Shown: positions 21,611 to 33,554 of the stretch, piece after piece | Layout of the letters: each line of letters starts with the position of its first letter | Numbering within the stretch: the stretch's first letter is position 1 | NCBI GenBank assembly: GCA_963965975.1 | Contig: OZ014421.1 | Span: 7,183,413 to 7,247,412, forward strand | DNA from: Xestospongia bergquistia | Lineage: Eukaryota; Porifera; Demospongiae; Haplosclerida; Petrosiidae | DNA: 64,000 bases | Reading direction: 5' to 3' | Made by a program: the position numbers and the translations under genes | Notes under the pieces: generated by a model | Told to the model about the DNA's origin: nothing | The model's database searches: none | The model's input: the letters and a program-made list of their open reading frames with translations, nothing else

Positions 21611-22522
21611 TTATATATTAATGGGTCCAGTGTTACGGGGTGTGGGGAAGAACGAGGCAGCAATTGGCTGAAGTCCTGATGAGGTGCCGTCAGACACTAA
21701 ACTTTTTAAATGACTTACAGCATTTTGATACATGTGTTCACGCATTTCCCAATAGGATGGACATCGCGTTCCATACGGCTTTAACTGACCACGACTATTA
21801 CCTCTAAAGTAACAAAGAACATGATAAAAATCAAACAGGAAGCTTCGTTCTAAATAATAACGAATAACAACCTCATCATTATCAATGTCTGTTACAACAA
21901 AAACATATAACTTCACAAGATCTTCTTTTTTTCCTGGAACATTGCCATAAAATACAATGGGCTGAAAAAATTGAATGCAATCAATTCTAAATTGTCGTTC
22001 ATTTTCTCCAACTTTAATTGAGATTCTTTCTCTAACAAAAGCATTTCTCATTGTCAAAGGTAAAAGTTGTGTCCCCCAATGTTCACGTAATGACAACAAC
22101 TCTTGTATCAGTGCATCACATTCTCTTTGGCTAGCTGGAGTGTTTTGAGCTGATAAGAAAGAGAAATGGTTTTCACATTTTGTGAATAATAGGTTGGTGT
22201 TGTAAGAGAAATCCAAAGTTGGTTGCTGATAGTTATCTTTCCATTTAAAAGCTTCTTTAAGAGCCTCCATTAACTCTAATCCGCCTTGAGTTTGAACAGC
22301 AGACATCAATTTAGGTTTATCTTCTGTTGGACTTGGTATATCATCAAATGTAAGAGGGCGAGGTTGCGAGTTAGGACTTGGCAAATTAATGATAGTATGA
22401 GGGACACTACTTCGATCCACTATTCGACTAGTCTCTTCTTCATCATCTAGATCAGAATTTAGTAAGTTCTGGGCACTTTCATCACCAGGTTCACTATTTT
22501 CAGAACTGAAACAAGATCCCAT
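21611..22522 (-). CDS. MGxC family protein 3 (unrecognised, single exon)
   Basis: 303 residues from ATG 22522, starting MGSCFSSENSEPGDES (Gly-2, Cys-4). The N-terminal 80 residues are acidic and disordered. The shared domain follows, with 'EAFKWKDNY', 'LREHWGTQLLPLTMRNAF', 'FRIDCIQFFQPIVFYG', 'VKLYVFVVTDI', 'RYYLERSFLFDFYHVLC' and 'CPSYWEMREH'. The C-terminus 'FFPTPRNTGPINI' is nearly the same as in copy 4 and is the longest conserved stretch outside the domain. It diverges from copy 4, with 72 bp between start codons. An earlier in-frame ATG (22549) exists but would hide the lipidation motif. Confidence 0.78.
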   Translation of the reverse strand: MGSCFSSENSEPGDESAQNLLNSDLDDEEETSRIVDRSSVPHTIINLPSPNSQPRPLTFDDIPSPTEDKPKLMSAVQTQGGLELMEALKEAFKWKDNYQQPTLDFSYNTNLLFTKCENHFSFLSAQNTPASQRECDALIQELLSLREHWGTQLLPLTMRNAFVRERISIKVGENERQFRIDCIQFFQPIVFYGNVPGKKEDLVKLYVFVVTDIDNDEVVIRYYLERSFLFDFYHVLCYFRGNSRGQLKPYGTRCPSYWEMREHMYQNAVSHLKSLVSDGTSSGLQPIAASFFPTPRNTGPINI

Positions 22523-22594
22523 TATCTTCTCAACGTATAGTTTGTTCACCGGTGGGAGTTACCCAGCTAAATGGGCGAGCCCATTCTGCGTACA
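22523..22594. promoter_or_regulatory. 72-bp bidirectional promoter of MGxC copies 3 and 4
   Basis: Only 72 bp separate the divergent MGSC and MGKC start codons. It is the second shortest such spacer in the window. No E-box or TATA box was seen. Confidence 0.45.
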
Positions 22595-23509
22595 ATGGGG
22601 AAATGCTTCAGCACTCCTGAAGAAAGAGAAGATTTGACCCCTGAAGGAAGCTCACAAAACTTACTCTCTGGAGATTCAGAACAAGAAGAAGATATTTCAC
22701 GAAGGCATTTTGGAGTTGGTGAACAAATTGCTGTAAAATTAATGGAAATAGCCGCAGCAGAAGAGGCTCAGAAACGACTCGAAGAACATCAACATCATGT
22801 TATGTCTAATGATGTAATCACTTCTGAAAAGGGCCATGAAATTCAAACTCTGTTAAGAGATGCATATCACTTAAAAGACCATTATGATAATCCAACTCTA
22901 GAGTTTTCATTAAAAGTCAGTCGCTTATTTCAGACCTGTGAGGAGCATATTGCTTTTCTAGCTGCAGAGGGTAGTCTTAAGAGTCAGTGTGAAGCAGATG
23001 CTATAGTGGCAGAACTATTGAAATTAAGAAATCATTGGGGACCAGAACTATTGCCACTCAGTATGAAAAACGCCTTCTTTCGTGAGAGAATATCACTAAC
23101 TGGCGGAGAACCAGAGAGAATGTTTCGGTTGGACTGCATTCAGTTTTTTGAGCCAATTTTGTTTTATGGCAACAGTGTGGGTCAACCTCATGAGCTTGTA
23201 AAACTGTACGTTTTCTTGTTAATAGAGGTGGAAAAGGGATCTCCTTTTATGACGTTTTATGTTGAAAGGACTTGTCATACTGGTGAATTCTATCATTGTC
23301 TCTGCTTCTTTTGTGAAGGGAATGTACGAGGACAATTTCATATTTATGGCGACCGATGTCCCACATACTGGGAAGTGAGGCAACATGTATTGTGTAATGC
23401 TAAACAAACCATTTTACATGTGGTATCTGGAGGTCAGGAACCTCTACCTGAGACTATTTGTGTGACTGTGCTCCAAGCACCTCGTAATCCTGGACCAATT
23501 AACATGTAA
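22595..23509 (+). CDS. MGxC family protein 4 (unrecognised, single exon)
   Basis: 304 residues from ATG 22595, starting MGKCFSTPEEREDL (Gly-2, Cys-4, Ser-6). The upstream in-frame ATG at 22571 is less likely, as it removes the lipidation motif. The shared domain shows 'RDAYHLKDHYDNP', 'LRNHWGPELLPLSMKNAFF', 'FRLDCIQFFEPILFYG', 'VKLYVFLLIEVE', 'FYHCLCFFCEGNVRGQ' and 'CPTYWEVRQH'. It ends 'APRNPGPINM', matching copy 3. The stop lies 75 bp from the stop of convergent alpha-spectrin. Invariant residues across all four copies include HWG-x2-LLP, R-x-DC-x-QFF and YG-x2-CP-x-YWE. No known family recognised. Confidence 0.78.
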   Translation: MGKCFSTPEEREDLTPEGSSQNLLSGDSEQEEDISRRHFGVGEQIAVKLMEIAAAEEAQKRLEEHQHHVMSNDVITSEKGHEIQTLLRDAYHLKDHYDNPTLEFSLKVSRLFQTCEEHIAFLAAEGSLKSQCEADAIVAELLKLRNHWGPELLPLSMKNAFFRERISLTGGEPERMFRLDCIQFFEPILFYGNSVGQPHELVKLYVFLLIEVEKGSPFMTFYVERTCHTGEFYHCLCFFCEGNVRGQFHIYGDRCPTYWEVRQHVLCNAKQTILHVVSGGQEPLPETICVTVLQAPRNPGPINM

Positions 23510-23584
23510 TTTTAAATCCATTGTATGATATAAAGTGTTTACTAGTTCATATATGTGTTAAAGTTAGTGTGTTATGCTAGTATA

Positions 23585-26500
23585 TTAAAATAAACTTTGT
23601 GCAAAGTTTTTGCAATCATAAGCTCCTCTTATTTCACTGCCTGTGGAATCTTTAAATGGTGCCATTTTCTTCATGCAATATTCTGCTTGCTCAGGGGAAA
23701 GAGCCTGTAAAGGACATTGAAAGAAAACATCGTTAAAAGTTATTATCTTACTTGGATTAGTTCTTCTTTAGTTACATAAGGTTTATCACGTTCAGCTGCT
23801 ATTGCTTTGAAAGCTTCTTCCACTTCAGCCATAGACTGTACATTATCTGTTTCTCGACTTATCATAAATGTCATATAGTCAGCAAACAAGATATATCCCA
23901 GTCTAAATACAACTCAACAATTATATATCACATTATATTTATTACATACCTATTGGGATCAACTTGGTCTAGAATAGATTCAAATTTTGGATCTGTTTGT
24001 CCTTGGTCCAAGACCAGAAGATCATATCCAAGTGAACGCAGACATGCTTTAAATTCATGATGCTCCAGCTTTCCATTTTGATCTTTGTCAAAATAACTGT
24101 AGAATGATGTAATAATTATGTAATAACAATGACATTAACTGACCGGAAAGTTGAGGTGAATTCTCGTAGCTGTTCTTCAGAAACACCTGTCATATTCCTT
24201 AAAGGAATGTGATATCAATAAGATACATCTTGTTTGTCATATTGTACCTTGCTTGTATCTGCTGTTCCAAATTATGTTGTAATCTCATTACCATCTGACG
24301 TAATTGATCCCATTGTTGAGCTAAACTCACTGGAGTATGTTCAGTATATCTACATATACATTTGAGACTGGAGTAATTTAATCAGTCACACTCACTTGTT
24401 ATCAAAGACCATGGCCTCTTCTACTTTAGCACCAAGTTCTTCTATTTGTTTTAATTGATCTTGACGTAATTCTATGTCATTAGCTTTTCTCTAAATATGT
24501 AACAATGAAGACTTAATAATAAGGGATATCCCTAAAATACCTTCACAGCATCCAGTTGAGTTTCCAATGCACCACTACTGTCTACTAGAGCTGTTCTGGC
24601 TTCAGTCAACCAAGTATAAAATAAATTAGCTTGTCTTGCAAATAGTTTCCTCAAATCTTCATTTTGCTGCTGACGTTTCAATTCTTTATCTAGTTCTAAT
24701 TCTCTCTCCTAATATTAGTACAATACATAGCAAATATAATGTAATACAGTCTACCTTCATTAACTTTTGTATATTTTGCAAGCTCTCATCAAGATTTTCT
24801 TGTGTAAACCATGTGTATCTATACAATAAAATTAAAATTGTTACTAGTATTAATAATTAGCTACTAACGGATTGCCGGCTGAAGCACTGTAAGATTTGAT
24901 CTGTCGATCCAAAGCAGCTATTTGTTTAAGGTCATTACGACATTGTGTTAATTGTTGTTGAAGTTGTTGATGGATTCCACGAAGACTCTGTTATAATTCA
25001 ATAATAACTATTTTTTGATAGTTTTATTATTGACCTGTATTTCATCCAGTGTGTTACAACGTACAGGATCAGCTAAATCTTCTTCAACATTACTTAATGA
25101 AGTACTGAATGCTGATGCTTTCTTTGCAAATTGAAGAAACAATTCTTCCACCTGTAATATGAATTTATAATATCTGTTGTAATGACAATATCTACCTTTT
25201 TAAATTGTTCCAATCCACGTAATAGTCTTGCTTTGTAAGATTCAGAGTCTTTTTGTAATTTTTCCCATCTATAAAAGATATAATTCTTTACAGAACAGTT
25301 AGAATTTCTATTACTTCCTCATAACATCACTGCAACGCTGTTGTATACTTCGTGATTGAGTATGATTGGCAGACTGCAGCTTATCTTTAAGTGCAACAAT
25401 GTTATTAATTCCTTCTTTCTTGTATGTTGTAAGACCAGTTTCAAACATTTCCTAACATACATTTGTTACATATCAAAGTTGAATGAACTCTCATAATACA
25501 TTACTACTAACATGTTTGGAGAGTAGTGTTTGCACAGACTCAATATCTCGTCCATAATCTTCCATGTGAAGTTGACCATGTTTATTTTCTATTATTTATT
25601 AATTATAACAGTTACTTTCTAATATTACTTACTGATCCAGGACTCTACAGTATCTGCTTCCCAGTAGAATGTGAGACAATTCTTAGAATCTATCAGTCCC
25701 ACATGTCGTTTCTGTCCAGCCTTCTCTAGATCAGCCAACTTTTGCTGATATAAAACTTTATAAATTAATGTTAATTAATACAACAATTTACTTTCAATTG
25801 TTTCAGTCTTAGTTCAATGTGCTTAGCTTGATAATTCCCATTTTGAATAAGTTTCTGACCATCTTCTTCCATGTCATTAATACGACCTTGATGGACAACT
25901 AAATCTGTTTCAAATGTTTCGTGTTTTTTCAAAAGTTCCTATTTTACATCAACAAATAAAGGCACTTTGTAATTAATGTTACAATACCTGTATTGCTGCA
26001 AGACTGTCACCAAAGTCATCACTGTTAGAGAGAGAAAGTTTCTCTGCTAACCAAGACTCTTCCTCACTAACTCTAGCACAAAATTCATGATAAGTCAATG
26101 ATTCTTCCAACTTTTTACGTCTAAAGTAATACAAATCAATAAAAATTTTAATAATACATTATCTCTACCTAGTAGAAGCAACACTACTTAGTTCTTGCCA
26201 TTGTTGTTGAAGTTTAAAACATTTTGTTTTGATTTCATGATGAGCATAATGATCTGATGATCCAAGTACATCACCTCGTGATAACAGTTCCTAATAAATC
26301 AATATAATAATAATTATATTAACAAATTGTTAACTTTTAAAGTAAGCTCATGTCTGTCTAATTCATTTTCCAACTGTTGGTGGTTTTTGAGGTGTTTCTG
26401 AACACCAAATAAGTCTTTGCCATAATCAGTACTACTGACTAACAGTTTCTTTTCTCTGTACATTATGTAAAAATATGTGAAAACATCAAAGTCAAACTAT

Positions 26501-29500
26501 ACTTGATCCAAGCTTCTTCTTCATGAATACTTGTATAGAATTGATGCAATGTTAGAGAGTCCTGAAGTTTGGCTTTTCTTCCTTTTGACAGATTTTGCAA
26601 CCTTAAGGAAGTAAGTTGGTTATTAGTTAGAATACTGTATTGAATATTACTGGACATAATGTTCTTCAATGTCATTTTGTTTGGCTTGAATACTTTGTGC
26701 ATCAAAATGTTGTGCTTCCACAAATGTCAGTGACTGGGTATTTAATTCTTTTATACGGTCCTATCAATATTTTGGTTATGTAATATTTAATTAATTAGCT
26801 GTTACTTCATGAGCTTTAATATCTGCTTCTAACAGATGATGTTTCTTTATTAAAGTATCAACACTTGCAATATCACGACCTAACTCATCACTATTGAGTT
26901 TGGCTTCCATTTCTTGTAACCAAAACTCCAAATCTACAGTACCAATGTATAATGTCTTCATCAATACAATTACTACCTTTAATTCCTTCATTAAATTGTT
27001 GTACTTGATTAGCTTCTTTTAATTTTTGAGTTTTTTCAGCACTTTTAGCTACTAAGAGAGACCACTGTTCTTCTAGTGAACTAATACGTTCCTCCACTTC
27101 TGACTCTTGTCCAGGACATTGTTGAGTTTCAATCAGTTCTATAAACAACAATGATATAATACATAATAGAATATATTCTCACCTTTCCCTGCATCAATTA
27201 ACGAGAATATCCTATCTTTATTAGCAGCTACTTCTGCTTCAAATGCGTCATGTTTTTGTAGTTTTCCTTGCAAATTAGAAGGATCTCGATATGACTCATC
27301 AGTTGCTGTCTGGAGCCTGTCTGCTATCCACACATCAAATTCGTCAACTTCTCTAGCGAATTGCTGAAGACTTTGAGATTGACCTAGTCGACTTCTCCAG
27401 TCTACAAGAGCTTCTTTCAATTTAGCCCATCTAGATAAAACTGATGCTCGACGTTCTGCAATCTCCACAGCTGCATAATGTCGTCCTTGAACAAGACGAT
27501 CAGCAAACTTTTGTATCTCAGCAATTTTGCCTTCCTGTATATCATGAAAAAATGTTTAAGAATAAAAAATAAAATAAAATAAACCTGGGCTTGAAGTGAT
27601 TTGTCAAAATCTTCATGTTTTTTGAGTAATGCTTCTACTGCATCAAGACTTGTACCAACTTTCATTTCTTCACTAAATAGAAATGTTTCTCTCTTTCCCA
27701 TCCATCGTTCAGCTTGCTCAGCATCACGATTAAATAACTAAAAAACAAATGCTAAAATCATAAGATTATATCAGTGAATACCTGTAAGTTAAGGCATTGA
27801 TCTAATAGTTGCTTTCTGGTTTGCCATGCTCTGTAACAAGATTTATCAATGATTTCTAGTTAAAGCCAAAACTTACTTATCGATAGATGTTATTTCTAAA
27901 TTCAGTGATTCTAATTTTTCTTTAATCCCCGGACTGTTGTAGTGATTTTGAACTATAAGTTGTTTGCCAAATGCAGTGAAAGCTTGAATGCCACCTTTTT
28001 TAGCTTCAATTTCATTTTTATGTTCCTAAATTGTTGCATTATATTTTGTAAAATACATTTATAGGGACTATCATAAAAATTAGAGTGTCATTTAATGTAC
28101 CTGATGTCGATTGAGCAATGCTTCTGCTCCACTAACATCATTAGCTAATTCTTGAGATGAAACAAGAGCTAACATACTACTTGCCCATGTTGTGAGGTCA
28201 CTAGTTACCAAAAATGATTATTAATAATCATGAACAAATAACAAACTTACCGATAGTTACTTAGAAATTGTTGAAGATCATGAGAGTCTTCAAGTTTGAC
28301 TTTTCTGGCTTCTGCACGTGCTTTAAGACTATTCCATGAGTCCATAACTTCTTTTTCTTTAGTTTTAACTTGTCTTGCTGCTTGTGGATAGGTACGACTC
28401 ACAGCTCCACTCTCGACACTGACACTCTTAACCTGAAAACAATGTGAAATAAATGTGTTAACAATAAATGAGAGAAAACCTTTTCTTCTAAAGCATCTAA
28501 ATCTCGCTCAAGTCCTTCATGTTTACGTTGAAGAGCCTGTACACTAGCTAAATCACGTCCATAATCATCAGATAAAACAGCTGTAGACTTTTCATTCATC
28601 CATAGTTTTGTTTCATCAGCTGCACGGATAAATTTTTGAACATCATGTGCTCCTTCTAACTGTTGTTTTCTAGTTGTAGTAGTTTGGACTAGACTGTCCC
28701 ATAGTTGGGTCATATTCTATAGTTAACAAAATAAAAATAATGTACATTTAAAATCTGTCCCACTAACTTCAAGTTCTCCTTGTATTTCTTCAGCATCAGT
28801 GTGACCTTCCTGTACCATACTCTCTGCCATTGTAGTAATAGTTGCTAACTTGCTCTCATTAGCTATTAACTCTGCTTGAAACGCATCAAATTTCTTTTTT
28901 AATGTTTCTACATGTTCGAGGTCTTTACCAGCTTCTTCAGAGCTCACAAATGCCACCTATAAAATAATAAAACATGTTTTATTTTAATGTATGCATTCAC
29001 TTTGTCCGATATCCAATGTTTAAGTTCATTGGTTTCTCTGCTCAAAGCAAATCGTTTCTTTGATTCTTCCAATCTTTGTTTTCGATCTTTAGCTAGTCTT
29101 TGTAAACTGGCATATCTATATATATTTGGTTTATTATAAAGATGTGTTATAATAATTATGTTTGTACTTTCTGTTGATGATTTCTTGTCTCTCTTGGACT
29201 GATTCTTGTGGTGCTGTTTCTAAGCTGATATTAAAGGAGGTTCTTCTCGTAATTCCTTGACCTCCTATTGCTGCTACTGATGACACTTTTTTGACATAAT
29301 TAGCAGGGATAAACCCTTGCTTTCCTACTGGAGTTTCAACTTTCCACCATTCCTAAGTAAAAAACTTAATAAATGACTAATAGTTAATGTCATACTACCT
29401 TGTTACTGGAATTCAAGAGAGTGAGAATTTCTCCTTTCTTTACAGTCACTTCACGTTGACTGTGAGCAGAATAATTGTACTGAACCTTAACATATTGTTT

Positions 29501-32500
29501 ATCAGTTTCAGGAGAAGTGTCAGCGCATGTACTTATTGTGTCCTAAACAGATATCCAACATTACTAGTAATTTTTTGTTTTTCTAGGTTTTTACTTTGCA
29601 TTTAGCACTTTGATTAGACAATGTCTCAATAGTGCTCCCATAACTCTCTACTTCAGCTGCTATGGCTTCATGTTGTTTGAGTAAAGCCTATCATAATATG
29701 ATATCAAAAACAATGTAACATTATATGTTGTAGTAATACTTCAGCCATGTCTTCATCTTTGCCATAATCTGAGCTACCAATCACTGGTTCCATGTCTTTC
29801 ATCCACAGCTCAGCTTCTAAAGCATCTGCAAAATATTGTTGAGCTTCAAATGAATCACTTAATAGTTGTTTGCGAGTCTCAGCAGATTCCTAGATTAAAA
29901 TGTAGGTAGTCACATTTTGATAACAACATAACAAACCTTTAGCTTTTGCCAATGTTGCTGTAATTCACCAATTTTAAGTTTAATATCATCAACACCATAA
30001 TGGCCTTCAGATATCATATCTTCTCCTTCTTTAAGAACAATTTTGATACGAGGTTCATGATTACTTAACTCAATCTGATGAGAAGCAATCCAAGTGACTT
30101 ACTATAGCTAAGAGGACATGTCACTTACCATCAATGTGTTATGTTTCTTTTGTAGATTTTGAACTCCAACCAAATCAAATCCTATTATTATTATTATAAA
30201 GGAAAATGTATCACAAATAGTGGTAAGTACCTCGATTAGGTAAATTAGCAATGGGTTCTCTTTCCTTTATCCAAGCTTCTTCATCATCAAGGTCTCGAAG
30301 AAACTGCTGAAGTTGACATGATGCTTCAAGACGTTTCTTTTGAGTGTACAATGGATCCTAGGGAAATATCATTAAGTTACTGATGCTAATTAATACAACA
30401 ATTACTTTAAGTCCTTCATAACGTAGAACTAAAGCATCTTGTTTCTGTTTAATAGTTGCTGCATCAAAATGACCATCATTAATAAATTGAGTAGCTTGAC
30501 TACAAAGAGTATCAATTTGGTCTTGATGAACAGCAATATCTGTCTCCAATAATGACAACTTCTTTTGCAGTTTCTTAACTCCTGCTAAATCCTACAACAG
30601 CCATATGTCTCTGACGATTAATATAAATAGCTTACTTTGCCTAGTTCATCAGTATTAAGTTGCTTATCAACTTCATCTAGCCATAGTTCTACATCTTTCA
30701 CAGCTCTGTCAAATTGTTGTTGATTATGAGCTTGTTGTAATTTCTCTCCTGCATAGAGGGAGATCTCAAGCTATGAATAAGTTATTGCCACACCCACCTT
30801 TGGCAGTAGATAAAATTTCCAGTTCAGACCATAAATCTTCCAACTCTTGACATACATTTCTAAAATAATACAATAAATTAATGATGTATGACAAGGATAA
30901 TGTACTTGATTTGATCAGTGGCAAAATGATCCTGACTAATCAAATCATGTCCAGTTGATACAACATTGTCCAAACGATGACGATTAGCTTGTAGCTCTGC
31001 TTCAAAAGTCTGATGTTGTTGGATCTTACCCTCCAAATTAGTTGGATCCTGTAATTTATGTAAACCTACGCTCTTAAGTAATGCTACGTGTTACCTTGTA
31101 TGTTTCATCACTGGCAGTTTTAATCTTGTCAGAGATCCATGTTCGAATTTCTTCTCCATCATGTAGAAACTGTTGTAACAGATAGGAATCTTGAAGCCGA
31201 TCATGACGTTTACTGGCCAATGATAATAGCTCTTTGTGTTGTTGAAGGACCTGTGTATTGTGGATAAAGATTATGAAGAAATAATTATAATTTACTGCTT
31301 GTCTTCGAGAGTTGATTTCACTTGAAGCATAATGATCATTCTTCACCATTGTATTAGCAACATCATCAAGTGCCTAATGTTGCAATTCAAAGCTGCATAA
31401 AATACAAGAACTATTAACCTTGAATTTCTCTTCTTGTGCTGCTAATGATTTCTCAAAATTCTCATGTTTTTTGAGCAGTCCTTCCACAGCTTCTAAACTG
31501 TCCCCTTCTTCTTCAGTAGAGAGAACCCCCTATTATAAGAGGAATAATTAAGTCATTGACAATGAGAAGGTGTACCTCTTGCTTGACAATCCAGTACTCC
31601 ATTTGTTCAGCATCACGTAAAAACAACATCAGTTCATTACATTGTTCAAATTCTTGTTTACGTTGTTCCCAAAGCATAGACAGTTCACTTTTGTCATGAG
31701 CTAAACTTTCCATCTAATAAAAGATGTAGGTAAATTTTTGTAATAATAATATGATTGCTCACTTTTGCCTTGATTTCATCTGAAGCAAAATGACCTTCTG
31801 ACAAGAGAGTCTGTCCAAACTGCATAGTAGCCTTAAAGCTATCTTCTTGTGCATCAATTTCTCCCTTTCTTTCTGTGTGTCTCTGAAGTAAAGCTTCTGC
31901 TCCAGACAAGTCACGAGCAAGTTCATCTGCTTCAATGACTGTCCTCATATTGTTAACCCAAGACTTTAAATCTCTACAGTGAGTGATTATAATAATACAT
32001 AAAAATAAGATAGACTTACCGATCATCAGCAAGGAGTTTTTGAAACTTTTGGGCTTCTTTAAGTTTAGAACCTCGTTTTGAAGCCTGTAATTAATAAAGT
32101 GACTATTAAAAAATATATCAATTTTTAATACTTTGTGTTTCAAGTTTTCCCATAACATGCCAATTTCTGCTTGTTTTGCAGCAATCTGATCAGCACTACC
32201 ACTGTGCAATGTTCTTAATCTTTCTGCATCATCATTTAATTCTTGAACCTACAATATACTTTATATAACGGATGTAGTAATGCTAAAAAAATTGTACCTT
32301 AATTTCTAAAGCATCTAAATCTCGCTCAAGTCCTTCATGTTTACGTTGAAGAGCCTGCACACTAGCTAAATCACGTCCATAATCATCATATAAAACAGCT
32401 GTAGATTTTTCATTCATCCATGTAGCTGTCTCTTCAACATTACGATTGAATTTTTGAACTTCATGTGCTCCTTCCAAAATATTTCTTCTTTGTTGAGCTA

Positions 32501-33430
32501 ATTGTCTTAGTTCTATCCATGACTCGTTAACTAACTATAAAATTGATTATAATAAAATATTGTAGCAATTAACTAAATACCTTTTCCTTAGACAAAATGA
32601 GATTGCTATCTGGATGTTGTTCATTGAGTAATTTCTTTGCTAACTGATTAATGGAAGAAACCCGTGTTTCATTAGCTTGTATATCCTATTACAATGAGTA
32701 TTAATAAGAGCCAATTATCAATTGAAATACCTTAAGAAACTCTTCAAACTTTTTCTGTAGGAGCTCCACATGTTCTAAATCTTTTCCTGGTTCACTGGAT
32801 TCAGCAATTGCTACTCTATCTGCAATCCAGGCTAACACTTCATCAGCTTCTCTAACAAAGTGCTCTCCTTTTTGAGCATATTGTAATTTTTGTCTTTTAT
32901 CAGCAGAGACAGCTAGTAGGTCATCCCATGCTGATGCTAACTCTTCAAGACGTTTCTGTAATAACAATGATAAAAAACACAAACAAGTTATATAAATACC
33001 TTAATAGCATCAGATGCAAAATGACCTTGATCAATCATCTTTCTGCCTTTGTCTTTAAGCTCAAAAATAGAATTAGTATGAGCAGCTATTTCAGCCTCAA
33101 ATGCATGATGCTTTTGAATTTTTGCCTACAAACAAGTAGTGTCTGTTTCATAGAAAATTATTACAACATTACCTGTAAATTTCTTCTTTCTTTATAAGAC
33201 TCATCAGAAGCAATTTGAACTTTCTCATGTATCCATGATTCCAATCCATCTGCATCTCTGCAGAATTGTTGCAAGTGCTTAGCTTGTTCAAGTTTCAATC
33301 TACGTTGTGCTCCAGCATTTTTGAAGTCTTGATATCTTGATAATACTCGATCTCTGTGAATTTTGATATCAACTGGTGACTCCTTTTTACCTCCACTACC
33401 AGAACCTCTTCTAACAATTGAAGTTGCCAT
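23585..33430 (-). CDS. SPTAN1: Alpha-spectrin (SH3 and EF-hand containing)
   Basis: Non-erythroid alpha-spectrin, which pairs with beta-spectrin under the plasma membrane. It starts [16 protein letters not shown] and runs through about twenty spectrin repeats in some forty short exons split by 40-70 bp introns; typical lines are '[16 protein letters not shown]' and '[13 protein letters not shown]'. An SH3 domain sits mid-protein at about 29290-29545 ('[19 protein letters not shown]', '[20 protein letters not shown]'), as in all alpha-spectrins. The C-terminal calmodulin-like part has a good EF-hand loop ('[13 protein letters not shown]'), a degenerate second one ('[16 protein letters not shown]') and the usual end ('[16 protein letters not shown]', 'FAQSLF'). 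Two repeat-coding exons, at 28486-28603 and 32304-32421, are unusually alike in DNA. Full length appears present. Confidence 0.93.
28486..28603. repeat. Near-identical spectrin-repeat exon segment, copy 1
   Basis: 118 bp encoding '[19 protein letters not shown]' and its flank match 32304-32421 with three mismatches and no gaps, whereas other repeats of the same gene differ strongly. Confidence 0.85.
32304..32421. repeat. Near-identical spectrin-repeat exon segment, copy 2
   Basis: Partner of 28486-28603. The pair lies 3.8 kb apart within the alpha-spectrin gene. Confidence 0.85.
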
Positions 33431-33554
33431 CTGAAAAAGTAAAATGCAAGGAGCCACGCCCCTGTTTAGCAGCAAATTTTGTAGTTTTTGAGTTTTAATG
33501 TCACGTGATCATACTATGAATATTTCAACTGTATGACTATACTCGACTAAATAT

